DNA of 64,000 bases. It comes from CAYOSF01 sp964406605. Lineage in GTDB: Bacteria; Chloroflexota; Dehalococcoidia; DSTF01; RBG-16-68-14. Every line of letters begins with the position of its first letter. The stretch's first letter is position 1. Under the pieces are notes generated by a model. The model was given only the letters and a program-made list of their open reading frames with translations. It was not told the DNA's origin and did not search any database. This document shows positions 26,961-35,760 of this stretch, piece by piece. The position numbers and the translations under genes were made by a program. Location: NCBI GenBank assembly GCA_964406605.1, contig CAYOSF010000010.1:62001-126000 (forward strand), written 5' to 3'.

Positions 26961-27788
26961 CTAGCCCGACCAGATCCGGGAGAAGTTGGCCACCGCTTCG
27001 TTGAACTCCGCAGCCGCCTCCAGGTTGACCGCATGGCCGGCATCGACGCCCATCACCTGCAGGTGTGGCATCGTCTTCTCCGCGAAGCGTCGGTGCGCCG
27101 CAAACCGTTCCTCCCGCTCTCCCACCACCAGGAGCGTGGGTACCGTGTTGTGCTCAACGCGCCCCCGAACGGACGAATCCGGAACAGTGAAGAGGCCTGT
27201 ACGGGCAACGCCCTCGATGGTGTGCAGCTCGTAGTCGGCCATCAGTGCCCGACGCACCTCGGCGGGCAGGCGACGGGATCGGGCGGGGTTGAACGGGTGC
27301 CGCTCCAGCAGGCGGCGGCCCTCGGCCTCCAGCCCTCGTGCCTGGGCCTCCATCACCGGGCGTGTCCGTTCCGCCCAGTCCTCCTCCGCCAGCGCCGAGT
27401 TGGAGTTGGTGAAGACGTGGGCGATCACCCGCTCCGGGTGGTCCAGGGCGTAACGGAGCGTCAGGGCTGCTCCGAGAGACTGGCCGCAGAGAACCCAGCG
27501 CTCGCAACGCAGAGCTGCCCGGATCCGCTCGAACGCCGCTACGTAGGCTTCGGGCGTGTAGGACGCGGGATCATCCGGCGTGGGGGAGCGGCCGTGGCCC
27601 AGCAGTTCCACGATGACGGGACGGCAGAAGGCGGAGAGAGCGGAGACGTTCGGCAGCCACTGGGCCCGGCTCGAGAGGAACCCGTGGACGAGGAGGGCAA
27701 ACGGTCCCTTTCCATCGTGGACCTCATAGTGCAGGCCCGGCGCGCCCGCTTCCTCAGCGCGCGCGACCATGTCCCGGCCTTCGCGCAT
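26961..27788 (-). CDS. Alpha/beta hydrolase
   Basis: 275 residues. The oxyanion HG is in LLVHGF (33-38), the nucleophile elbow CGQSLGAA places Ser104, and the catalytic His is in DAGHAVNLEAA near the C-terminus. The acidic member would lie in VVGEREE. The cap region is helical and arginine-rich, as in epoxide-hydrolase/3-oxoadipate enol-lactonase relatives. Substrate unknown. The ATG at 27788 (GGAAG upstream) was chosen over a TTG at 27821; an ATG at 27770 is also possible. No signal peptide. Confidence 0.82.
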   Translation of the reverse strand: MREGRDMVARAEEAGAPGLHYEVHDGKGPFALLVHGFLSSRAQWLPNVSALSAFCRPVIVELLGHGRSPTPDDPASYTPEAYVAAFERIRAALRCERWVLCGQSLGAALTLRYALDHPERVIAHVFTNSNSALAEEDWAERTRPVMEAQARGLEAEGRRLLERHPFNPARSRRLPAEVRRALMADYELHTIEGVARTGLFTVPDSSVRGRVEHNTVPTLLVVGEREERFAAHRRFAEKTMPHLQVMGVDAGHAVNLEAAAEFNEAVANFSRIWSG

Positions 27789-27895
27789 GAGGCTTCCAGT
27801 CTTCAGCGGGGCAGGCAACAACGGAGCAGCCGCTCATGAGCGTCAGTGTACCAGCGATGCCACAGGGCCGAAGATGGACTGTACCACCGAAAGGC

Positions 27896-27920
27896 GAAGC
27901 CGCTCCACTGGAGCGGCTTC
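27896..27920 (-). terminator. Hairpin at the end of the Kor-Hdr-Etf operon
   Basis: An 11-bp perfect stem, GAAGCCGCTCC paired with GGAGCGGCTTC around a 3-nt loop, 26 bp after the etfB stop. On the minus strand it is followed by GCCTTTCGG, a weak T-tract. Confidence 0.6.
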
Positions 27921-27945
27921 TGCGTCTGCTGCCTAGAGGCTTTCG

Positions 27946-28770
27946 CTATGCTTCCTTGCGCAGAAACTGTCGTATCTGTTCGAAGAGGACGTGCGCCTGT
28001 TCCGCAGGGGTGCCCTTCACGATCTCTCTCTTGCGTTCCACCGCCTCGGCCTGACCGAGGCCCGAGACCGTCGTGGGTGACCCCGCAAGCCCGATCTTCT
28101 CCGGGTCGGCGGCCAAGTCCTCGGCCGTCCAGACGGTGACCTCGGCCTCTTTCTCCGCCCAAGGCTTTCGGTCGTAGTCCATGAAGCGGGGCTCGTTGAT
28201 GCCGACGCGGATCGATGCCACCGCGGGCAGCGGTACCAGCAGTATCTCGTGGCCGCCGCGGATCTCCCGCTCCGCCCGCAGCTTGCCGTCGACGATCTCC
28301 ATCTCGCCCGCGTAGGTGACCTGGCAGATGCCGAGCCATTCGGCGATGCCGGGCGGCACCTGCGCCGTGGCGCCGTCCGACGACTCCTCACCGCAGAGGA
28401 TGAGGTCGTAGCGGCCGATCTTGCGGATTCCCTCTGCGAGGGTGTACGAGGTTGCCAGCGTATCGGCGCCGCCGAACGCGCGGTCGCTGAGGAGCACGGC
28501 TCGGTCCGCGCCCATCGCCAACGCTAGCCGCATGTACGGCTCGAACATCGGCGGCCCCATCGAAAGCAGCGTCACCTGGCCGCCGTGGATGTCTTTGAGA
28601 CTCAGGGCCACCTCGAGCAGGTTCATGTCGGGGGGATTGATCAGCGAGCGGGCCTTGGCCCGGTCGAGCGTGGCCGTCTCCTTGTCGACGACGACCTCCT
28701 CGGGACGCGGCACCACCTTGATGCACGCGATGATGTTCAGACCTTTGCCGTTGTTCCGCTTCGCTGTCAT
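27946..28770 (-). CDS. etfB: Electron transfer flavoprotein beta subunit
   Basis: 274 residues. ETF-beta pattern: N-terminal IIACIKVVPRPEEVVVD, then NPPDMNLLEVAL, the AMP/FAD-binding GADRAVLLSDRAFGGADTLATSYTLA, and LILCGEESSDGATAQVPPGIAEWLG. With etfA it carries FAD electrons between acyl-CoA dehydrogenases and a partner. It is the last gene of the Kor-Hdr-Etf operon; its ATG overlaps the etfA stop by 4 bp. The location next to HdrD-like and HdrA genes suggests that its partner is the Fe-S/flavin complex encoded upstream rather than a membrane ETF:quinone oxidoreductase. Whether it bifurcates cannot be decided from the motifs I see. Confidence 0.93.
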   Translation of the reverse strand: MTAKRNNGKGLNIIACIKVVPRPEEVVVDKETATLDRAKARSLINPPDMNLLEVALSLKDIHGGQVTLLSMGPPMFEPYMRLALAMGADRAVLLSDRAFGGADTLATSYTLAEGIRKIGRYDLILCGEESSDGATAQVPPGIAEWLGICQVTYAGEMEIVDGKLRAEREIRGGHEILLVPLPAVASIRVGINEPRFMDYDRKPWAEKEAEVTVWTAEDLAADPEKIGLAGSPTTVSGLGQAEAVERKREIVKGTPAEQAHVLFEQIRQFLRKEA

Positions 28771-29777
28771 GATTGTGCTGCCTTGCGTAGCTCTTCGACC
28801 AGGGGAGGCAAGACCTCGAAGATGTCTTCCACTACCCCATAGTCTGAATGCTCGAAGATCTCCGCCTCGCCGTCCGTGTTGATCGAGACGATCAGTCCTG
28901 CTTTTTCGACGCCCACTGTGAAGTGAATGGCCCCGCTGATGCCCAAGCAGATCGCCAGGTCCGGCTTGCAGACCAGACCCGTCTGGCCGATCTGGCGGTC
29001 GCGACCTATCCAGCCCTCGTCGACGGCGACGCGGGTGGCGCCGATCTCGCCGCCCAGGAGAGCTGCCAGCTCTTCTAGGAGATTCCACTCCCCGCGGATG
29101 CCGCGGCCGCCGGCGATGATCACCTTCGCCTTGGTGATATCGACGCCTTCCTGCGTGACGCGCTCCACTACCTCCACCCGCTCGTCCTCCTTGGGGACGT
29201 TCACAGGTACCTGCGTCACGGTCCCCTTGCGGGCCGGGTCTGGTTCGGCGGCCTCGAAAATACCGGGCCGCACGGTGGCCATCTGCGGCCGGTGCTGCAG
29301 GCACTCGATGTCGGCCGTTATGCCCCCTCCGAAACCGGTCACCTGCGCCTCCAGGATGGTGGTGCCCTCCCTGAGCCACATGGCGGTGCAGTCTGCGGTG
29401 AGGCCGGTTCGCACGCGCACGGCCAGCCGCCCTGCCAGGTCGCGTCCGTCGGGCGTCGCGCCCAGCAGAAAGATGTCCGGCTTGCGTTCCCGTACCATCT
29501 CGGTGACGACCCGTGTGTACGGGTCGGTCCGATACTGGGCCAGCACGGGGGCGTCAGCCACCAGCACCTCGTCGGCGCCGCAGGCGATCGCCTCCTCGGC
29601 GAGACTACTGACCTCGTGCCCCACCAAAGCGCCTGTCAGGGGTATCTTGGCCTCATCGGCCAATTCCCGTGCCCTGCCCAGGAGCTCCAATGAGACACCC
29701 TCCAGCTTGCCCGCCTGCTGCTCCAGGTAGACCCAGATGCCGCGGGCTTCCTCGGGCTTGTAGAGCGGTTCGAACAC
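28767..29777 (-). CDS. etfA: Electron transfer flavoprotein alpha subunit
   Basis: 336 residues. N-terminal domain 1-190 includes DIFLLGATPDGRDLAGRLA; the C-terminal FAD domain has the family signature IAGGRGIRGEWN, ATRVAVDEGWIGRDRQIGQTG and CLGISGAIHFTVGVEKAG. It begins with GTG at 29777, with GAGGAG 7 bp upstream, 29 bp after the HdrD-like gene. It forms the heterodimer with EtfB and receives electrons from acyl-CoA dehydrogenases, four of which are in this window. Confidence 0.93.
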   Translation of the reverse strand: MFEPLYKPEEARGIWVYLEQQAGKLEGVSLELLGRARELADEAKIPLTGALVGHEVSSLAEEAIACGADEVLVADAPVLAQYRTDPYTRVVTEMVRERKPDIFLLGATPDGRDLAGRLAVRVRTGLTADCTAMWLREGTTILEAQVTGFGGGITADIECLQHRPQMATVRPGIFEAAEPDPARKGTVTQVPVNVPKEDERVEVVERVTQEGVDITKAKVIIAGGRGIRGEWNLLEELAALLGGEIGATRVAVDEGWIGRDRQIGQTGLVCKPDLAICLGISGAIHFTVGVEKAGLIVSINTDGEAEIFEHSDYGVVEDIFEVLPPLVEELRKAAQS

Positions 29778-29806
29778 GGCTAGCTCCTCGTGGTTGCGCC
29801 CGCGCC

Positions 29807-30979
29807 CTAGGCGGGCTGTTCCTTCAAAGCCATGGCGGCCACCTCGGACACGTCTAGGACGCGCATCTCATCGTGGCCCGTAGCCTTGACGCTGTCTTCC
29901 AAGCAGGAGATGCAGAAGCTGCAGGCGGTGACGATAGCCTCCGCCCCCGTCTCGGCCGCCTCCTTGGCCCTGATGTCCGAGAAACGGTCGCTGGCCTCCG
30001 TCTCCGTCCACATGCGACCCCCTCCGGCGCCGCAGCAGAGGGCCTGCTCGCGGTTGTGCTCCATCTCCTCCAACTCGATGCCGGGGATGCTCGATAGGAT
30101 CTGACGTGGCTCCTCATAGATCTGGTGATGGCGTCCCAGGTAGCAGGGGTCGTGGTAGGTGACGCGCATGTTCACCGGCTGCTCCAGGTGCAGCCGATCT
30201 CCCTCGATGAGTTGAGCCAGGTACTGCGTGTAGTGCAGGGGCTGGAAGCTCTCTGAGTAGCGAGGGTACTGCTCCGCGAACATGTCGAAGCAGTGAGGCG
30301 ATGTCGTGATCAGGGGGCCCGCTCCTGCTTCCTGGAACACTTGAGCGCTCGCCGCCGCGATCTCCTGCGCGTATTCGCGGTGGCCCACACTCTTGACCGC
30401 GTCGCCGCAGCACGGCTCGCTCTCTCCCAGCGTGCCGAAACTGACTCCCGCTCCCCGCAGCAGCGAGACGATGGCCCGTGCCAGCTTCTGCATGCGCCGG
30501 TCGTACGATGCTGTGCAGCCGACGTAGTAGAGCAGCTCGTGCTTGTCAGCCGAGAACTCGGGCAGATCCAGGCCGGCTGCCCAAGCGGTCCTCTGCGAGG
30601 GCGGGCGTCCCCACGGGTTGCTGTCCCAGTACTCCCCCCACAACAGGGCGCGGTACTCGTGAGGCTCCCGCCGTTCTTTCCAGGCCAGGTTGCGCAACGC
30701 CAGGATGACCTCAGTGATAGGAACGCCACGCGGGCACCGTGCCTCGCACTGGCCGCAGGTCGTGCAAAGCCAGATGGCCTCGTCCCAGCCTGGAGTGCCC
30801 ATCTGGGCCTCCCGGATGAACTTGCGGACGCTGATCGACTCGTCCCTCACGAGCCCCCAGGGACAGATGGCCGTGCACACGCCGCACTGGTAGCACGGAG
30901 CGGCCGCCCCGTTGGTGACCTTGATCACACGTTCCCAGACTTCGTCGTCTAGTACGATCGGTTCTTGAGTTTGAACCAT
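29807..30979 (-). CDS. HdrD-like iron-sulfur protein with two CCG domains
   Basis: 390 residues. Two ferredoxin-type motifs at the N-terminus (CYQCGVCTAICP at about 29-40 and CTTCGQCEARCP at about 72-83) feed two cysteine-rich CCG domains (EPCCGD with a later SPHC, and ALCCGAGGG with a later ACSFC). This is the HdrC+HdrB fusion plan of HdrD and of many GlpC/LUD-associated oxidoreductases; CCG domains bind noncubane 4Fe-4S clusters that act on disulfides or as electron relays. It lies 15 bp after the selenocysteine hdrA and 29 bp before etfA, making it the natural bridge between HdrA and ETF. No membrane helix, so it is soluble. Confidence 0.88.
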   Translation of the reverse strand: MVQTQEPIVLDDEVWERVIKVTNGAAAPCYQCGVCTAICPWGLVRDESISVRKFIREAQMGTPGWDEAIWLCTTCGQCEARCPRGVPITEVILALRNLAWKERREPHEYRALLWGEYWDSNPWGRPPSQRTAWAAGLDLPEFSADKHELLYYVGCTASYDRRMQKLARAIVSLLRGAGVSFGTLGESEPCCGDAVKSVGHREYAQEIAAASAQVFQEAGAGPLITTSPHCFDMFAEQYPRYSESFQPLHYTQYLAQLIEGDRLHLEQPVNMRVTYHDPCYLGRHHQIYEEPRQILSSIPGIELEEMEHNREQALCCGAGGGRMWTETEASDRFSDIRAKEAAETGAEAIVTACSFCISCLEDSVKATGHDEMRVLDVSEVAAMALKEQPA

Positions 30980-30994
30980 AACGCGGGACTCCTG

Positions 30995-33900
30995 CTAGGC
31001 TGGGGCCTTCGCTAGGTACTGCTTCACCACTTCATCCATCTCTCGCATCTTGGCGGCAAATTCCTTGCCCTCCGACGCCGAGTTCCAGTGAAGCTGTAGC
31101 CGCTCGGCCGGTTCGAGGCCCTTGCGCGTGAGCTTGCGGTGCCAGACTCTGAAGCGCTTCTGGGTGGCCTCGTTCGCGTAGTTGTAGTGACAGTCCGAAC
31201 CTCGTTCGGTCAATCGGCAGCCGGTGACCAGCACCGCGCCGGCCCCCTTGTCGAAGGCGTGGGTGACGAACTCTTCCTCCAGCCGCGCCGAGCACATGGT
31301 GCGGATGAGGCGGCTCGACGGAGGGTACTGGATCTTCTCGATACCCGCTTGGTCGGCCCCCGGGTAGGAGCACCAGTTGCAGGTGAAGACGACGCACTTC
31401 TCCTCCGGCTTGTCCGCCAGGGCGGCGTCGACCTGGGCCAAGATCTGCTCCCTGGTGAAGTACGGCATGACGATCGCATCGTAGTTGCAGACGGCGGCGC
31501 AGTTGCCGCAGCCCTGGCAGGCCGCCTCCAGGAAGTTGACCGTACCTTCCTTCACCTTCCCGACGAGCTCGATCGCGCCGAATGGGCAAGCCGGGACGCA
31601 GATGCCGCAGACGGAGCACTTCTCCTCGATCAGGTGAGCGGTGATGGGCTCCTTGTCAATGGTGTCTCGACACAGGATCTTCGCCGCGTTCGAAGCTGCG
31701 GCCAGCGCCTGCGATATGCTCTCCTGGACGTCCTTCGGGTACTGGACCGTGCCCGCCAAGTAGATGCCGGGCGCGGGCGCCTCGGCCGGACCCAGCTTCG
31801 GGTGCCGCTCCAGCAGGAAGCCCTCCGGGTCCAGCGGCGCCTTGAGTTGCTCGGTGACGCTCTGCTCGATTGGGCGGAGACCCGCGGTCAGAACGAGCAG
31901 ATCTGTGGGGATGTGCAGGTCGCGGCCTGACAGTTCGTCGTGGACCACGGCGTGGCCATCCACCCAGCGCACCGCTTCCTCTGCGGGCTTGTCGGGGTCG
32001 TACCGAATGAACTGTACGCCTTCGCGGCATGCCTCTTCGTACGCCTCCTCGGCGTGGCGGCTGTAGGTGCGGATGTCCTTGTAGAGGACGCGCACCTTCT
32101 TGCCGGCCCGCCTGAGGCGGGTGGCCTGGGCGATCATCGATTCGCAGCAGTAGCGCGAGCAGCCGGTGCCGTTGCGCCGCGAACCCACGCAGCCGATGAA
32201 GGTCACGTGCTCGCCCGGCGGGTCCTCCAAGGCTTCCAGGTCCAGGTTCGTGACCACCCGGGAGTCCTGCCCGTAGCTGAACTCGGTCGGCTTGTAGGGT
32301 GCCGCTCCCATCGCCAGGACGATGGCCCCGGCCCTGACCTCCTTGCCGTCGGAGAGCCGGGCCGTGAAGTTGCCGATGTGTCCTCCGATCTGCTCCACCT
32401 CAGTATTGAGGTGGACCTTGACGCGGGAGCGCTTGACCTCCTTGAGCTTCTCTTCCAGGACGTCTGCCGCATTCACGTTGCCCGGCGCCAGCACGTCCAG
32501 CTTGCGGAGCAGGCCCCCCAATTCCGGCCCCTTCTCGATGAGGTGGGTCCTGAAGCCCTGGCTTGCCAGGTTGGCGGCCGCGGTCATGCCGGCGATGCCG
32601 CCCCCGATGACCAGCGCTTGCTGCTCCATGGGCTGCTTGCTGATCTCGAGCGGCTGCAACAGACGGGCCTTGTCCACCCCCATCCGGATCATGTCCTCGG
32701 CCTTCTCGTAGGCCTCCTCCGGGTAGTTCTTGTGCACCCAGGTGTCCTGGTTGCGCACGTTGACCATCTCCAGCAGGTAGGGGTTGAGGCCGGCCAGCCC
32801 GCACGCCCGCTTGAAGAACGGCTCGTGGGTCTTGGGCGAGCAGGCGGCGATGACCGCCCGCGTGAGCTGCTTGTCGCGGATCGCCCCTGCTATCTCCTGC
32901 GCGGCTGTGGCCGTGCAGCTAAACATCTGGCTCTGGGCGTGAGCGACGTCGGGCAGCGTCTTGGCGTACTCCACAGCCTTCTCGACGTCGATCACCCCGG
33001 CGATGTTCGAGCCGCAGTGGCAGATGAACACGCCGATGCGCGGCTCCTCCACGTCCTCGATGGGCTCGCCCTTCTCCAGCTCGGGCCATTCTCTGTGGTC
33101 GATGTGGGTCAGTGCGGAAGCGGCCGACCCACTCCCATCGGCGACGCTGTCGGGGATGTCCTTGGGGCCTGTGGCGCAGCCGGCTGTGTAGATGCCGGGC
33201 CGGGAGGTGCTGACCGCCCCTCCCTCAGCCTCTGCGGTCTTGAGGAATCCGTCCTCGCCGACCTCGATGCCAAGCATGTCCGCCAGCTCTTGCAGTCCGT
33301 CGGGAGGTCGCACCGCTGTCGCCAGGACCACCATGTCCGCCTCGGTCTTCTCCATCTTGCCGGTTTCGGTGTTCTCGTACCGCACGATGAGGCCGGAGCC
33401 GTTCGGGCTGATGTCTGCCGGATGGCCCCGAATGAACTTGGCCCCTCCCTGGCGTGTCCTGTCGAAGAAGCCGTCGAACCCCTTCCCATACGCGCGTACG
33501 TCCATGTAGAGGATGGTCACGTCCTCGATGCCGTGGTCCATCACCTGGTAGGTCTCTTTGATGGAGTACATGCAGCAGAAGCGGGAGCAGTAGCGGTAGA
33601 AGTTGCGGTCGCGAGAGCCGACGCAGAGTACGAAGACGATGTTCTTGGGATGCTCGCCGGTGGACGGCTTGAGGATCTCGCCGCCGGTCGGTCCCATCGG
33701 CGTGAGCATGCGCTCCAGCTCCATCGATGTCATCACGTCCGGGTGCTTGCCGTAGCCGTACTGCTGCAGGAGCGTCGGTTCGATCAAGTCGAAGCCGACG
33801 GTCACAATGATCGAGGCCACCTGGCGCGTCACCACCCGCTCAGCGGGCATACTGAAATCGATGCACTTGGGCGCGCACACCTCTGAGCAGCGCCCGCATG

Positions 33901-34378
33901 GCAGGTAGTTGGGCGGGTCGTTCAGACACAGCTCCGTGTCGATGATGTAGGGCCCGGGCACCGCCTGCGCCAGCGGAGTGTAGATAGCCTTGCGGGTCGT
34001 CATCCGCACGTCGAACTCGTTGGGAGCGCTCTCAGGGCAGACGTCCACGCACAGATTGCACCGGGTGCAGTCCTCGTTGACGAAGCGCGCGCGCTCCCGG
34101 ATCGTTACTTGGAAGTTGCCTTCCTCCCCCGCAACGGTCTCTACCTGGGCGGGAGAAAGAATCTCGATGTTGGCGTGCTCTCCGACCTCGGAGAGCTTAG
34201 GCATCTCAATTCATATGGAGCAGTCCAGTGTAGGGAAGTTCTTGTCCAGAGCGGCCATCTTGCCGCCGATGGTGGGAGAGCGCTCCACCAAGACCACCTT
34301 GCTGCCGGACTCGGCAAGGTCAAGTGCGGCCTGGACGCCCGCTATGCCGCCGCCAATGACGAGCACCGTGTCTCTCAT
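30995..34378 (-). CDS. hdrA: Tandem HdrA/MvhD fusion with selenocysteine (UGA at 34213-34211)
   Basis: 1127 residues if UGA codon 56 is read as selenocysteine. The frame starts at 34378 with ATG overlapping the korC stop by 4 bp and encodes the HdrA FAD motif GGGIAGVQAALDLAE, then FPTLDCSI, UGA, IEMPKLSEVG. The family has a CxxC here, so Cys53 and Sec56 form it. Next come 4Fe-4S motifs (CTRCNLCVDVCP at 104-115; cysteines at about 151-168). A second HdrA module follows from about 590 (GGGIAGMTAAANLA) without the CxxC, then two more 4Fe-4S sites (about 924 and 957) and a C-terminal MvhD/FrhD-like domain (CNWCSY near 1002). A SECIS-like hairpin follows the UGA. Alternatives are a split gene, a frame-preserving mutation or a base error. 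Confidence 0.85.
34177..34196 (-). promoter_or_regulatory. Bacterial SECIS-like hairpin for hdrA selenocysteine
   Basis: Starting 14 nt after the UGA, the mRNA has an 8-bp perfect stem (GCUCUCCG with CGGAGAGC) closed by the loop AGGU. Bacterial SECIS elements lie within the coding region just after the UGA, with a GGU-type apical loop about 16-37 nt away; here the loop begins 22 nt after the UGA. The hairpin encodes the LSEVGE part of the protein. Confidence 0.78.
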
Positions 34379-34917
34379 GATGCCTCCTTCTGCTGCTCCA
34401 CATGTTTGTAACCGGCCTCGAACGCCTTCACGTTCAGGTCGATGGTCTTTGGGGGCACGGACGCGCGCACAGCCTCCAGCATGGCCTCCTTGCTGATCAT
34501 GCCCGTTGCGGCGGTGAAGCCGCCCAGCATGACAATGTTGGCCACGATCTTTCTACCCAGATCCTCGGCCAGGCGGGTGCAGGGGATGCGATAGATGTTG
34601 TCCCCCTGCATCGGGCTATCGACCAGATCTTCCTCTAGGAGGATGATGCTGCCCTCCTTGGCCTCCTCTATGTACCTCTCGTATGCTTCCTGGGACAGGA
34701 TGGCGGTGAAGTCGGGCGCGGATATCAGGGGGTAGCCGATGAACTCCTCGTCGACCGCCACCTCGGCTGCGGAAGCCCCTCCGCGGGCCTCCGGCCCGTA
34801 CGACTGAGTCATCACCGCCTCCTTGCCGTCGTACACCGCTGCCGCCATCCCTGCGATGTGGCCGGCCATAATCATCCCCTGACCGCCGAAACCTGCGAAA
34901 CGGATCTCCTTGCGCAT
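34375..34917 (-). CDS. korC: 2-oxoacid:ferredoxin oxidoreductase gamma subunit
   Basis: 180 residues, gamma subunit of KGOR/PFOR-type enzymes. It has the family opening IRFAGFGGQGMIMAGHI, then SYGPEARGGASAAEV and the NIVMLGGF segment. It completes the KorABCD set. It begins 15 bp after korB and its stop overlaps the hdrA ATG by 4 bp, which fixes the true hdrA start upstream of the UGA codon. Confidence 0.93.
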   Translation of the reverse strand: MRKEIRFAGFGGQGMIMAGHIAGMAAAVYDGKEAVMTQSYGPEARGGASAAEVAVDEEFIGYPLISAPDFTAILSQEAYERYIEEAKEGSIILLEEDLVDSPMQGDNIYRIPCTRLAEDLGRKIVANIVMLGGFTAATGMISKEAMLEAVRASVPPKTIDLNVKAFEAGYKHVEQQKEAS

Positions 34918-34932
34918 GGCTCTACTACCTCG

Positions 34933-35760
34933 TCACCGGAACTGCTCTGGCACCGTCGTGAACGGCGTCCGCTCCCTATCCACGAAGTTGCCCAGGACGA
35001 TGGGCTCCTTCTGTCGAAGGTCGATGCCGGTCTTTTCCAGGTCGGCGTTATCATCCACGATGCACTCCTCCTGGTAGAGGTGCATCTCATCGAGGCCCTC
35101 ACCCAGGTCGTTGGGACGGCCGAAGCCGATAGGGCAGGGCGAGAGGACCTCGATGAGGGTGAAGCCTTTCTTCTGCACCGCCCGGGCCATGGCGTCCTTG
35201 AGCTGACGCACGTGGAGCGCCGTCCAGCGCGCCACGAATTCGGCCCCTAGGGCGGCCACCAGCCATGGGATGTTGATCGGCGTCTCGAAGCAGCCGTAGG
35301 GCGTCGTGCTGGTGCGGGCGCCCATCGGTGTCGTCGGTCCGCCCTGGCCGCCGGTCATTCCGTAGTTGAAGTTGTTGACGCAGATGACGTGGATACCGAC
35401 GTTGCGACGGGCGGCGTGCAGCATATGGTTGCCGCCGATGGCGAACAGGTCGCCGTCGCCGCTGACCACCGTCACCTCAAGCTCCGGGTTGGCGACCTTC
35501 ATCCCGGTCGCGAACGGGATGGACCGCCCGTGGGTGGTGTGGAACGAGTCTATGTTGACGTACCCGGGAATACGTCCCGTGCAACCGATGCCGGCGACAA
35601 CGACGTGCTTGTCCCGGGGGATCCCGGAATTGAGGATCGTCTCGCCGTAGCAGGCCATGATGGGACCCAGCCCGCAGCCGGGGCACCAGATGTGGGGCAA
35701 ACGGTCGGCGCGGAACAGCTCGTCCAGGGGATGAGAATCGACGGTAATTTCAGACGGCAT
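34933..35760 (-). CDS. korB: 2-oxoacid:ferredoxin oxidoreductase beta subunit (TPP)
   Basis: 275 residues. WCPGCG near residue 26 starts the Fe-S/TPP region, SGDGDLFAIGGNHMLHAARRN (about 99-119) is the TPP-Mg site, and NFNYGMTGGQGGPTTP follows. It decarboxylates a 2-oxoacid (2-oxoglutarate or a branched-chain or aromatic 2-oxoacid) to acyl-CoA, passing electrons to the ferredoxin subunit. It overlaps korA by 11 bp. Separate alpha, beta, gamma and delta genes are the KGOR arrangement. Confidence 0.93.
   Translation of the reverse strand: MPSEITVDSHPLDELFRADRLPHIWCPGCGLGPIMACYGETILNSGIPRDKHVVVAGIGCTGRIPGYVNIDSFHTTHGRSIPFATGMKVANPELEVTVVSGDGDLFAIGGNHMLHAARRNVGIHVICVNNFNYGMTGGQGGPTTPMGARTSTTPYGCFETPINIPWLVAALGAEFVARWTALHVRQLKDAMARAVQKKGFTLIEVLSPCPIGFGRPNDLGEGLDEMHLYQEECIVDDNADLEKTGIDLRQKEPIVLGNFVDRERTPFTTVPEQFR

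Noticed and set aside
31940..33886. 648-codon plus-strand frame opposite hdrA
   Set aside because: Antisense shadow of a GC-rich gene; composition (His, Arg, Val, Gly-rich) and no homology pattern.
30995..34204. Treating hdrA as a 1069-residue gene starting at the ATG at 34204
   Set aside because: This would drop half of the flavin-binding motif, which is encoded in frame just upstream and joined by the UGA; the upstream ATG overlaps korC, as expected for the real start.
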